DNA of 64,000 bases, taken from positions 124,001-188,000 of the forward strand of contig NZ_JARXYX010000017.1 of NCBI RefSeq assembly GCF_029893585.1. The letters are read 5' to 3'. Positions within the stretch are counted from its first letter, which is position 1; each line of letters starts with the position of its first letter. Shown one piece after another: positions 1 through 7,789 of this stretch. The translations under genes and the position numbers were made by a program. Below the pieces are notes generated by a model. The model was not told the origin of the DNA. It was given only the letters and a program-made list of their open reading frames with translations, and did no database searches. The stretch is from Streptomyces sp. LBL. GTDB taxonomy: Bacteria; Actinomycetota; Actinomycetes; Streptomycetales; Streptomycetaceae.

Positions 1-246
1 ACGTCGGTCACCGAGTACTACACGCCCGAGGAGGGCCCCGGTCAGCTCGGTCACATCAGCGAGATCATGAATTTCTGGGTCCACTCGGCCGACACCGGCG
101 CCGAGTGGACCCGGGGCCTTGTCGAGCGCATTCGCGGCGGGGCGTACACCTTCGCGGGGGAGGGCGAGCCGTTCGTCGGCGTGTTGGCGGACGGTGACGA
201 GAACCCGTACGCGACGGGGGAGCGGCATCCGGAAGACGCTCACTAG
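1..246 (+). CDS. C-terminal part of an unidentified protein
   Basis: An open frame enters from the left edge and stops with TAG at 244-246, giving the last 81 residues of a protein whose start is outside the window. The fragment is soluble and acidic, with no membrane segment, and carries the stretches FWVHSADTGAEW and GGAYTFAGEGEPF. GC at third codon positions is high, so the frame is genuine. I do not recognise the family from this piece. It is followed after 88 bases by the ABC-transporter relic, but nothing shows that the two were functionally linked. Confidence 0.7.
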   Translation, partial: TSVTEYYTPEEGPGQLGHISEIMNFWVHSADTGAEWTRGLVERIRGGAYTFAGEGEPFVGVLADGDENPYATGERHPEDAH

Positions 247-306
247 TCAAGTTTGATTAATAGCGGGGTACACTCTCCGTCGGCAGTCAGTGGTCAAGTT
301 TTACTA
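245..306. repeat. Two direct copies of a TCAAGTTT-centred motif
   Basis: The 15-mers at 245-259 (AGTCAAGTTTGATTA) and 292-306 (GGTCAAGTTTTACTA) agree at 12 of 15 positions and start 47 bases apart. They are AT-rich in very GC-rich surroundings and lie just upstream of the start of the ABC ATPase relic. A regulator operator repeated on the DNA face is plausible but unproven. Confidence 0.4.
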
Positions 307-334
307 CAAGGCTTGTGTGGCTCGAAGGGATCCC

Positions 335-682
335 ATGACCGACGCGATCGTCGCCGAGAACCTGCGCAAGCGGTACGGCGACAAGGCAGCCCTGGACGGG
401 CTCGCCTCGACCCGCGCGGCCGCGCCGAGGTGTGGGCGGCGATCCGCTCACTCGTCGGCGGTGGTACGACGGTCCTGCTGACCACCCAGTACCTGGAGGA
501 GGCCGACCAGCTCGCCGACCGGATCTCGGTCGTCGACGCCGGCCGGGTCGTCGCCGACGGCACGGCGGACGAGCTCAAGGCGATGACCGGCGGCGTCCGG
601 ATCGATGTGGTGCTGCGGGACGCCGGTCAACTGGGCGCGGCTCTCGCGCTGTTGCCGGTCTCCGGGGACGAGGTCTGTCGCG
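335..682 (+). pseudogene. ABC transporter ATP-binding subunit (DrrA type), internally deleted relic
   Basis: The frame starting at ATG 335 reads as the N-terminus of a drug-export ABC ATPase (MTDAIVAENLRKRYG, then KAALDGL). At about 398-408 it jumps, with a frame change, to the region just after the Walker B motif (LDPRGRAEVWAAIRSL), followed by an intact switch region (LLTTQYLEEADQLADR) and VDAGRVVADGTADEL. The Walker A, Q-loop, signature and Walker B segments, roughly 130-150 codons, are missing. The homology ends near 680 where the convergent gad gene begins, so the usual C-terminal extension and any permease partner are gone too. A ribosome-binding site (GAAGGGA) is still present before 335. 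No functional ATPase can be made. Confidence 0.85.
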
Positions 683-685
683 GCC

Positions 686-2098
686 CTAGTGATGGAATCC
701 GGTCGCGGCCCCCTTGTCCCGGGTCGACGGGCCTGACTGGCGCCTCAGCTCCGGCAGCAGTCGGGTCAGGTCCTCCACGAACAGGTCGGCGAGGTCGGTC
801 GAGAAGCCGTTGCGGCAGACCACGCGCAGGACGGACAGGTCCTCCCGGTGCGGCGGGAAGGTGTACGCGGGCACCAGCCAGCCCCGCTCCCGCAGCCGCC
901 GGGAGACGTCGAAGACGTCGTACGCCTGCACGCCGGGGACGGTCGTGAAGGCGAACACCGGAAGCTCGTCGCCCCGGGTCAGCAACCTGAAGTCACCGAG
1001 CGCCTCCACGCGGTCGGCGAGACTCATCGCCACGTCCCGCGTGGACTGCTGCACGGCCCGGAAGCCCTCGCGGCCCAGCCGGAGGAACGTGTAGTACTGC
1101 GCGACCACCTGGGCGCCGGGCCGGGAGAAGTTGAGGGCGAAGGTCGGCATGTCGCCGCCCAGATAGTTGACGCGGAAGACGAGTTCCTCGGGCAGGGCCT
1201 CCTTGTCACGCCACAGCGCCCAGCCGACGCCCGGGTACACCAGCCCGTACTTGTGCCCGGAGGTGTTGATGGAGGCGACCCTCGGCAGCCGGAAGTCCCA
1301 CACCAGGTCCTCGTCGAGGAAGGGGGCGACCATCGCGCCGGACGCCCCGTCGACATGCACGGGGATGTCCAGACCGGTCCGCTTGCTCAGGGCGTCGAGA
1401 GCGGCGCACAGGTCCGCGATCGGCTCGTAGGAGCCGTCGAAGGTGGAGCCGAGGATGCCGACGACCCCGATGGTGTTCTCGTCGCACAGTTCGGCGGCGG
1501 CCTGCGGATCGAGGTGGAACCGGTCGCCGTCCATCGGGACCAGACGGGCCTCCACCTCCCAGAAGTTGCAGAACTTCTCCCAGCAGACCTGGACGTTGAC
1601 GCCCATGACGAGGTTCGGACGCACGTCCCGCCCCGGATAGCGGTCGGCGTTGCGCCGCGCCCAGCGTCGCTTGAGCGCCAGGCCGGCGAGCATGCACGCC
1701 TCGCTGGAACCGGTCGTCGAACAGCCCACGGCCGCCGAGGGGTCGGGCGCGTTCCACAGATCGGCGAGCATGGCCACGCAGCGCCGCTCCAGCTCGGCGG
1801 TGCGCGGGTACTCGTCCTTGTCGATCATGTTCTTGTCCCGGCACTCACCCATCAGGACGCCGGCCTGAGGCTCCATCCAGGTGGTGACGAAGGTGGCGAG
1901 GTTCAGCCGCGCGTTGCCGTCCAGCATCAGCTCGTCGTGCACGAGCTGGTAGGCGGTCGTCGGCGGCAGGGGAGCGTCCGGGAGCCGGTGTCTGGGCGGG
2001 GCCTCGGTCATGCCGCCGACCGGGTTCGCCTCTCCGAAGAACGGGTTGACGGACCGAGGGCGTTCGTCGGACTTCTCGGGACCTTTGTGGAGCGGCAT
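686..2098 (-). CDS. gad: Glutamate decarboxylase (PLP-dependent, group II)
   Basis: A 470-residue enzyme that converts L-glutamate to GABA and CO2 using pyridoxal phosphate, in the cytosol. It begins MPLHKGPEKSDERPRSVNPF and shows the family core: STTGSSEACMLAGLALKRRW, HVDGASGAMVAPF, and the PLP-lysine motif SINTSGHKYGLVYPG with the lysine at residue 283. The length matches GadB-type decarboxylases. It lies convergent to the ABC relic, its stop codon being only about 4 bases beyond the last recognisable ABC codon, and 33 bases downstream of a CLC channel gene on the same strand. GAD plus an ion channel on one strand could serve acid resistance or GABA metabolism; that link is inference. Confidence 0.93.
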   Translation of the reverse strand: MPLHKGPEKSDERPRSVNPFFGEANPVGGMTEAPPRHRLPDAPLPPTTAYQLVHDELMLDGNARLNLATFVTTWMEPQAGVLMGECRDKNMIDKDEYPRTAELERRCVAMLADLWNAPDPSAAVGCSTTGSSEACMLAGLALKRRWARRNADRYPGRDVRPNLVMGVNVQVCWEKFCNFWEVEARLVPMDGDRFHLDPQAAAELCDENTIGVVGILGSTFDGSYEPIADLCAALDALSKRTGLDIPVHVDGASGAMVAPFLDEDLVWDFRLPRVASINTSGHKYGLVYPGVGWALWRDKEALPEELVFRVNYLGGDMPTFALNFSRPGAQVVAQYYTFLRLGREGFRAVQQSTRDVAMSLADRVEALGDFRLLTRGDELPVFAFTTVPGVQAYDVFDVSRRLRERGWLVPAYTFPPHREDLSVLRVVCRNGFSTDLADLFVEDLTRLLPELRRQSGPSTRDKGAATGFHH

Positions 2099-2131
2099 GG
2101 ATGTCTCCTCGCGTCGTGTGAAGAACGGTGA

Positions 2132-3415
2132 TCAGCGGACCGGGGTTCCGTCCTCGCGCAGCTGCATCTGGGGGCGCCCTGTCACCAGCAGCCAGGCCGG
2201 CAGGGAGGCGATGCACAGCAGGGCGAGGATCGCGGGGGAGGCCACCAGCACGGCGGCCGTGAACAGGCTCACCCAGCCCTGCCGGGTGACGGCGAGCAGC
2301 ACGCCCAGCACGCCCGCGGCGACACCGAGCGCCGGATGGACGGCGGGCACGAGGGCGTGGGCGCCGAGACCGAAGGCGGTGCCGACGAACACGGCCGGGA
2401 AGATCCGCCCGCCCCGGAAGCCGCAGGACGCGGCGACGAGCAGAGCGGCCAGCTTCACCACCGTCATCGTCGCGAACTGTCCGGCCGACCAACCGTCGGG
2501 GTCGCGGGCCAGCACAGCGATCTCGTCCAGCCCCTTGAAGAGCGTCAGATGGCCGCCCAGGGCCGCCAGCAGGCCCAGCACGAGCCCGCCGGCCGGAAGG
2601 GCCAGCATCGGATGCCCGAGCCCGGCGAAGGCGCCGTGGACGTACGGAAAGGCGTACACGGCGGCCATGCCGAGCAGCGCCGCGAGGGACGCGACCACCA
2701 AGGCCGCCAACAGGTCGCCCCAACCGGGCCGGCCGAGGGCGGGAAGATGAAGGTCGAAACTCGGATGGGCCACCAGAGTGGCCGTCAGAGCCCCGGCGGC
2801 CCCGGCGACCAGGGGCGCGAAGACGCTGTCCCACAGCGGGCCCGTCAACTGCTTACCGGCCAGCGCCTCCGAGATGACCAGCGCCGCCGCCACCGGAGTG
2901 CCGAACAGTGCGCCGATCGTCGCCGCCTCCGCCAGCGCCACCCACAGCTCGCCCGGCGCCCGGGGGGCGAAGCGGCGCCCCAGCCAGAACGCGAGACCCA
3001 CGTTCACCGCGATGATCGGGTTCTCCGGACCGAGACTCGGCCCGCCCGCGAGCATCAGCCCGGTCGCCAGCACCAGCCCGGGCAGCACGGCGGGCGGCAG
3101 CACCCGGGCGTTCAGCCCGGTGGTGGCCGGATCGGGACCGGCGTGCCCGGGCACCTTCCACAGCACCAGCCCGACCGCCACGCCCGTCGAGATGAGCATG
3201 ACGAGCATCCACAGCACGGAGTACCCGCCGACCCCCAGGGCGTCCGGCAGGGTCTGCCAGAGCACGTCCTGGAGCTTCCCGGCCGCCGCGCTCACCCCGA
3301 CGAGCAGCAGACCGGCGCCCACGCCCACCACAAGAGCGGGGAGGATCAACGGCAGCAGCGCGCGCGCCGGGGTCGCCGGGGCGGCGGGTGCCTGCTGCAC
3401 GGCGTCCTGGGCCAC
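2132..3415 (-). CDS. CLC-family chloride channel/antiporter
   Basis: A polytopic membrane protein with about ten hydrophobic segments and CLC selectivity-filter signatures: LAGGPSLGPENPIIAVN, the counterpart of GREGP with its gating glutamate, and later FRGGRIFPAVFVG. It would move chloride, probably in exchange for protons. The open frame continues upstream to 3613, but that would run through a tandem array and the tipA promoter. The GTG at 3415 gives 427 residues, the usual size for the family, and is my preferred start, although no clear ribosome-binding site precedes it. It is transcribed toward gad and divergently from tipA. Confidence 0.8.
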   Translation of the reverse strand: MAQDAVQQAPAAPATPARALLPLILPALVVGVGAGLLLVGVSAAAGKLQDVLWQTLPDALGVGGYSVLWMLVMLISTGVAVGLVLWKVPGHAGPDPATTGLNARVLPPAVLPGLVLATGLMLAGGPSLGPENPIIAVNVGLAFWLGRRFAPRAPGELWVALAEAATIGALFGTPVAAALVISEALAGKQLTGPLWDSVFAPLVAGAAGALTATLVAHPSFDLHLPALGRPGWGDLLAALVVASLAALLGMAAVYAFPYVHGAFAGLGHPMLALPAGGLVLGLLAALGGHLTLFKGLDEIAVLARDPDGWSAGQFATMTVVKLAALLVAASCGFRGGRIFPAVFVGTAFGLGAHALVPAVHPALGVAAGVLGVLLAVTRQGWVSLFTAAVLVASPAILALLCIASLPAWLLVTGRPQMQLREDGTPVR

Positions 3416-3437
3416 GGGCTCACGATAAACGGACAAA

Positions 3438-3566
3438 ACCGGCACGACATCCGGAGTGGGAACGGTGAGGACCGGCGCGACAGCGTGAGCGGGAACGGAT
3501 GGAACCGGCGCGACACCCGGAGTGGGAAACGGTGAGGACCGGCGCGAGATCCGGAGTGGGAAACGG
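3438..3566. repeat. 33-34 bp tandem array between the CLC and tipA genes
   Basis: Four head-to-tail units start at 3438, 3471, 3504 and 3538. They share ACCGGCGCGACA and GAGTGGGAAACGG, and the last copy is partial. The array ends directly before the tipA -35 box. It is not protein-coding in the chosen gene models and contains no spacers, so it is a minisatellite and not a CRISPR. Confidence 0.85.
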
Positions 3567-3568
3567 GC

Positions 3569-3599
3569 TTGCACCTCACGTCGCGTGAGGTCCGAACGT
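3569..3599 (+). promoter_or_regulatory. tipA promoter (thiostrepton-inducible, TipAL-autoregulated)
   Basis: The -35 box TTGCAC (3569-3574) and -10 region GAACGT (3594-3599) are separated by 19 bp. The over-long spacer carries a perfect dyad, ACCTCACG / CGTGAGGT (3573-3580 and 3584-3591), which is how MerR-family regulators work. Sequence and geometry match the well-known Streptomyces tipA promoter almost base for base through the dyad. The downstream leader GAAGGGAGCGGACGAG supplies the ribosome-binding site. Confidence 0.92.
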
Positions 3600-3629
3600 G
3601 GTGTGCGGACCAAGAAGGGAGCGGACGAG

Positions 3630-4400
3630 GTGAGCTACTCCGTGGGACAGGTCGCCGGTTTCGCCGGAGTCACGGTGCGCACGCTGCACCACTACGACGA
3701 CATCGGCCTGCTCGTCCCGAGCGAGCGCAGCCACGCGGGCCACCGGCGCTACAGCGACGCCGACCTCGACCGGCTGCAGCAGATCCTGTTCTACCGGGAA
3801 CTCGGCTTCCCGCTCGATGAGGTCGCCGCCCTTCTCGAGGGCCTGGCCACCGGCACTTCGGACCCGCGCGCGCACCTGCGCCGCCAGCACGAACTGCTGA
3901 CCGCCCGGATCGAGAAGCTGCAGAAGATGGCGGCGGCCGTGGAGCACGCCATGGAGGCACGCACGATGGGCATCAACCTCACACCCGAGGAGAAGTTCGA
4001 GGTCTTCGGGGACAAGGACCCGGAACAGTACGCGCAGGAGGCCGAACAGCGCTGGGGCGGCACGGAGACGTACGCCGAGTCCCAGCGCCGCGCGGCCCGG
4101 TACACGAAGGAGGACTGGAAACGCCTGCAGGCCGAGGTGGACGACTGGAGTGAGCGCTACACGGCTCTGATGGCCGAGGGTGAGCCGCCGACCGGAGAGC
4201 GGGCCCTGGACCTGGCCGAGGAACACCGGCGGCACATCGGCACGTGGTACTACGAGTGCCCGTACGAGATGCACCAGACCCTCGGCGACATGTACGTCTC
4301 CGACGAGCGCTTCAAGGCGTTCTACGACTCCATGCGCCCCGGTCTCGCCGAGCACCTCAGGGACGCGATCAAGGCCAACGCGGCCCGCCACACCTCCTGA
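3630..4400 (+). CDS. tipA: Thiostrepton-induced MerR-family regulator TipAL (with internal TipAS start)
   Basis: A 256-residue two-domain regulator. Residues 1-70 form the MerR winged helix (MSYSVGQVAGFAGVTVRTLHH), followed by a helical linker. From about residue 113 on is the TipAS antibiotic-recognition domain (MGINLTPEEKFEVFG, YTKEDW, CPYEMHQTLGDMYVSDERF). The family covalently captures thiopeptide antibiotics and then activates its own promoter. Start: GTG at 3630 follows GGGAG. A second, independent start is expected at ATG 3966, preceded by GGAGG at 3953-3957, producing the short TipAS protein as in S. lividans. Its own promoter lies directly upstream. No residue loss is evident, so the gene looks functional. 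Confidence 0.95.
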   Translation: MSYSVGQVAGFAGVTVRTLHHYDDIGLLVPSERSHAGHRRYSDADLDRLQQILFYRELGFPLDEVAALLEGLATGTSDPRAHLRRQHELLTARIEKLQKMAAAVEHAMEARTMGINLTPEEKFEVFGDKDPEQYAQEAEQRWGGTETYAESQRRAARYTKEDWKRLQAEVDDWSERYTALMAEGEPPTGERALDLAEEHRRHIGTWYYECPYEMHQTLGDMYVSDERFKAFYDSMRPGLAEHLRDAIKANAARHTS

Positions 4401-4434
4401 CGCCCTGGCCCGGCTGACGTCCTGGCCCGGGGGC

Positions 4435-4800
4435 TCACTCCCGGGCCAGGACCACCGCCGTCCCGTAAGCGCACACCTCGGTGCCGACGTCCGCCGCCTC
4501 CGTCACGTCGAAGCGGAACATCAGCACACCGTTCGCCCCACGCGCGCGTGCCTGCTCCACCAGCCGTTCCATGGCCTGGTTCCGGGTCTCCACAAGCGTC
4601 TTGGTGAGCCCTTTCAACTCACCCCCGACCATCGACTTCAGACCCGCGCCGATCTGGCTCCCGAGGTGCCGGGACCGCACGGTCAGCCCGAAGACCTCGC
4701 CCAGTACCTCCTGGACCCGGTAGCCGGGTACGTCGTTCGTCGTCACGACCAGCACGTCCGCTCCAGGACCCTGGCCGCCGCCATAATCATCGATGCCCAT
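4435..4800 (-). CDS. YbjQ/DUF74 family protein
   Basis: A 121-residue protein with the conserved YbjQ features: VLVVTTNDVPGYRV at the start of the fold, RSRHLGSQIGAGLKSMVGGEL in the middle and ANGVLMFRFD near the end. Members form pentamers; their biochemical role is not established, though metal or heavy-metal binding has been suggested. It is convergent with tipA (34-base gap) and divergent from the DedA gene. ATG at 4800 gives the standard N-terminus with a short Gly-rich lead (GIDDYGGGQGPG). Confidence 0.88.
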   Translation of the reverse strand: MGIDDYGGGQGPGADVLVVTTNDVPGYRVQEVLGEVFGLTVRSRHLGSQIGAGLKSMVGGELKGLTKTLVETRNQAMERLVEQARARGANGVLMFRFDVTEAADVGTEVCAYGTAVVLARE

Positions 4801-4884
4801 GACTCACAGCTTTGTCCCGGTCGGCCCACAGTGCATCCTGAAGGCACCGGTGGAACCTGAGGCGGACACGTGGCGTTGATAGCT

Positions 4885-4900
4885 TTGTGCGTCCGCACAA
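4885..4900. promoter_or_regulatory. Small perfect inverted repeat upstream of the DedA gene
   Basis: TTGTGCG and CGCACAA flank a 2-base centre (4885-4891, 4894-4900), 40 bases before the DedA start and 85 bases from the divergent YbjQ start. It could be an operator or a short leader hairpin; no regulator is assigned. Confidence 0.4.
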
Positions 4901-4940
4901 GGACGCCGTACCACCCTCCACCCCTCAGGAGCCCGGAACC

Positions 4941-5933
4941 GTGACGACGATTGCCCTCGGACCGAGCTGGCTGGACCCCAACTATCTGCTCGACACCTAC
5001 AGCATCTGGGGCCTGCTGCTCATCGTGTTCGCGGAGTCGGGCCTGCTCATCGGCTTCTTCCTGCCGGGCGACTCGCTGCTGTTCACCGCCGGCCTGCTGA
5101 TCACCTCGGGGCAGCTGAACTTCCCGCTGTGGGGGGCGATCGCCCTCATCTGCGCCGCCGCGATCCTGGGCGACCAGGCGGGCTACATGTTCGGCAAGAA
5201 GGTCGGTCCGTCGCTCTTCAACCGCCCGGACTCCCGCCTCTTCAAGCAGGAGAACGTCGCCAAGGCGCACGAGTTCTTCGAGAAGTACGGCCCGAAGTCC
5301 CTGGTCCTGGCCCGCTTCGTGCCCATCGTGCGCACGTTCACGCCGATCATCGCCGGCGTCAGTGGGATGCGGTACCGCTCGTTCCTGGTCTTCAACGTCA
5401 TCGGCGGCGTCCTGTGGGGCGCCGGAGTGACCCTGCTCGGCTCCTGGCTCGGCAACATCGACTTCGTCCACAAGAACGTCGAAGCGATCCTCATCCTGAT
5501 CGTCTTCATCTCGGTGATCCCGATCCTCATCGAGTTCCTCCGGGCCCGCTCCAAGTCCAGGAAGACCCCGCCCCAGGCACCCGCCCAGCAGCACCCCCCG
5601 GTCATGGACGACGCGACGACCCAACTCCGCCGCGTCCCCCCGCTGAGCCAGCCTCAGCAGCCCCAACAGCCCTATGGCAACCAGGGCGGGCAGCAGTACG
5701 ACAACGGCAACGGGTACGACAACGGCCACGGCAACGGCCACGGCAACGGGTACGACAACCAGTACTACGGCCAGCCCCAGCAGCAGCCCTACGCCCAGCA
5801 GCAGCCCTACGCCCAGCAGCCGTACGGCTCCCAGCAGAACGACCGGCAGATCCAGCAGCCGAACGACTGGCAGAACCAGCAGCAGAGCGACCGGCAGAAC
5901 CAGCAGTACCCCTACAACGACGGCGGCCACTGA
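4941..5933 (+). CDS. DedA-family membrane protein with Q/N/G/Y-rich tail
   Basis: A 330-residue DedA (SNARE-associated/VTT) protein. Residues 1-210 carry the family core: GLLIGFFLPGDSLLFTAGLL, the F..YGPKSLVLARFVPIVRT segment containing the functional arginines, and a C-terminal membrane pair. DedA proteins are undecaprenyl-phosphate or phospholipid flippases in several bacteria. From about residue 235 the protein becomes low complexity, with repeated NGHGNG, YDNGN and QQPYAQQ units and almost no hydrophobic residues. GTG at 4941 follows CAGGAG; the frame is open back to 4887, but the homology starts at TTIALGPSWLDPNYLL. It is transcribed alone, with ThrE convergent downstream. Confidence 0.9.
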   Translation: MTTIALGPSWLDPNYLLDTYSIWGLLLIVFAESGLLIGFFLPGDSLLFTAGLLITSGQLNFPLWGAIALICAAAILGDQAGYMFGKKVGPSLFNRPDSRLFKQENVAKAHEFFEKYGPKSLVLARFVPIVRTFTPIIAGVSGMRYRSFLVFNVIGGVLWGAGVTLLGSWLGNIDFVHKNVEAILILIVFISVIPILIEFLRARSKSRKTPPQAPAQQHPPVMDDATTQLRRVPPLSQPQQPQQPYGNQGGQQYDNGNGYDNGHGNGHGNGYDNQYYGQPQQQPYAQQQPYAQQPYGSQQNDRQIQQPNDWQNQQQSDRQNQQYPYNDGGH

Positions 5934-6013
5934 ACTGATACGACGGCGGCCACCGATCGCCCGGGCTGACCCACCCGCGCCTGGAACTCGCCCAGAACGC
6001 GCCCAGAACGCGC

Positions 6014-7678
6014 CTAGAACCCCCGCGTCCGCTTCGCGGCCCTCCGCTTCCCGGCGGAGCCGATCCGCAGGAACATCCGCGAGATCTCCGACCCCAGGTT
6101 GACCCCGATCGCGATCGCCATCGCCAGCGCCGCCGCCGTGGACAGCGACACCAACCCCTCGTCCACGTGGTTCTGCGCGATGGCCAACAGCCCGAAGTAC
6201 GTCGCGGAACCCGGCAACAGAGGCCCGATTGCCGCGGTCGTGTACGGCAGCGCGGACGCGAAACGGTACCGGGACAGCAACTGCCCGAACAACCCCACCA
6301 GTCCCGCCGCGACGGCCGTGGAAGCGACCGGTGACAGCTCGCCGGCGTAGCGCATCGCGCCGTACACCGACCACGCGACACCGCCGTTCAGGGTCACCGC
6401 GAGCACGGTGGAACGTTCCTGCTGGAGCAGCACCGCGAAGTTCAGCGACAGCAGCATCGACGCGCCGATCTGCCACAGCGGCCGCTCGGTGTTGCTCAGG
6501 GCCACGTCGGGGTTGAGATGGGCGCCGAGCTGTACGCCGACGTAGAGCATCAGCAGCACCCCGATGACGATGCCCACGTAGAAGTACATGACTTCCAGCA
6601 GCCGGGCGGCCGCGGTGATGTAGAAGCCGGTCAGACCGTCCTGCACGCCCGCCACCAGCGCCCGCCCGGGCAGCAGCGCGAACAGCCCACCGGTGATCAC
6701 CGCGGACGCCTTCACGTCGACGTGTGCCAGCGTCAGCGCGATGCCGACCCCGGCCGGCGGCATCGCGGCGACCGTGAACTGGTAGAACTCCGGCAGCCCG
6801 CGCCCCGCGCACAGCCACGCCAGACGGTCGCCGAGCATCGCCCCCAGTGCGGCCGCGACGAAGACGATCAGGTCACCGCCGACGAGCACGGAGGCCGCCC
6901 CCGCGAGCAGCCCGCTCGCGCACGTCAGTACCCAGCCGGGATACGGGTGCCGGTTGCGGCGGATCTCGGCGAGCCGCCGGTATGCCTCCTCCAGCGAGAT
7001 GTGCGTCTCGGGGTCGCTGAAGTCGTCGACCAATTGGAACACGGCGGCGAGCCGTGTGTAGTCGGTGCCGCGGCGGCGCACGGTCCGCGACGCCGTCACC
7101 GGATCCTCGACCAGGGACGGCTGGTACGAGATGGACAACAGGGTGAAGGTGACGTTCGGTTCGCAGCGGTCGAGCCCGTAGGACCGGCAGACCGCGAACA
7201 TCGCCCCCTCGACGTCCTCCGCGCCCTCACCGCCCGCCAGCAGCAGTTCGCCGATACGCAGCGTCAGGTCCAGCACGCGGGGAACGGCCGGGCCCTCGTC
7301 CTCCTCCGCCTTGTGCAGCAGCTCCGGCGCGGGCCGCTCGGCCACCGGCATCCGCAGCATGGTGCGCATCCGGTCCTGCCACGGCACGTCCTTGGTCAGA
7401 GTGACCATGGGTATGCCGGTCGGCGGCGTGAAGGCGGCCAACGCGTGCGCGGCGCTGTACGTCCTCGGCGGGCTGAACGCCGACCCCTCCGGCTCGGCGG
7501 GCGGTGCCTGCGGAACGTCGAGCCCGTCCGGCAGAGCGAACTCGGACGTAGTCTCCGGCTCGCCGCCGGGCTTGGGCACCGCGAGCCCGTCGGGAAGGGC
7601 GAACTCGGACGTGATCTCGGGGTCGAAGACGCCCCTCACCTCGTCCGACTGCGGTTTGCGGTCCTCCGTGTAGGTCAC
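6014..7678 (-). CDS. ThrE-family threonine/serine exporter-like membrane protein
   Basis: A 554-residue protein with a cytoplasmic N-terminal region of about 130 residues, the ThrE domain (LTLRIGELLLAGGEGAEDVE, then MFAVCRSYGLDRCEPNVTFT) and about ten membrane segments ending in a ThrE_2-like half (GNLGSEISRMFLRI-type end, seen here as GVNLGSEISRMFLRIG). The family exports small amino acids by proton antiport. GTG at 7678 is preceded by AGGGAG at good spacing; the longer frame to 7765 is less likely. Residues 20-50 contain two near-identical copies of SEFALPDGL, a small internal repeat. It is downstream of ppa in the same direction with a 111-base gap. Confidence 0.87.
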   Translation of the reverse strand: MTYTEDRKPQSDEVRGVFDPEITSEFALPDGLAVPKPGGEPETTSEFALPDGLDVPQAPPAEPEGSAFSPPRTYSAAHALAAFTPPTGIPMVTLTKDVPWQDRMRTMLRMPVAERPAPELLHKAEEDEGPAVPRVLDLTLRIGELLLAGGEGAEDVEGAMFAVCRSYGLDRCEPNVTFTLLSISYQPSLVEDPVTASRTVRRRGTDYTRLAAVFQLVDDFSDPETHISLEEAYRRLAEIRRNRHPYPGWVLTCASGLLAGAASVLVGGDLIVFVAAALGAMLGDRLAWLCAGRGLPEFYQFTVAAMPPAGVGIALTLAHVDVKASAVITGGLFALLPGRALVAGVQDGLTGFYITAAARLLEVMYFYVGIVIGVLLMLYVGVQLGAHLNPDVALSNTERPLWQIGASMLLSLNFAVLLQQERSTVLAVTLNGGVAWSVYGAMRYAGELSPVASTAVAAGLVGLFGQLLSRYRFASALPYTTAAIGPLLPGSATYFGLLAIAQNHVDEGLVSLSTAAALAMAIAIGVNLGSEISRMFLRIGSAGKRRAAKRTRGF

Positions 7679-7789
7679 TCGGTTGTGCTCCCTGTACGAC
7701 ACTTCAGCAATCCTCAGTATGCGCACCGAGACGCGAAGGGGCCGCGCCACCCCGGGAGGGGTCACGCGGCCTACGGGGCACAGCGGCGA

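Noticed and set aside
848..2131. 427-codon plus-strand frame opposite gad
   Set aside because: It is the mirror frame of the decarboxylase; gad has clear motifs, while this frame has none and a His/Gly/Arg-rich composition typical of antisense shadows.
3438..3566. CRISPR-like array near tipA
   Set aside because: The 33-34 bp units are directly head to tail without unique spacers and no cas genes are present.
3522..3629. Upstream start for TipAL at 3522
   Set aside because: It would place coding sequence across the promoter and its dyad; GTG 3630 has the proper ribosome-binding site and gives the known N-terminus.
4743..6818. 691-codon minus-strand frame
   Set aside because: It overlaps the DedA and ThrE genes and has the Val/Leu/Gly/Arg-repetitive look of a shadow frame.
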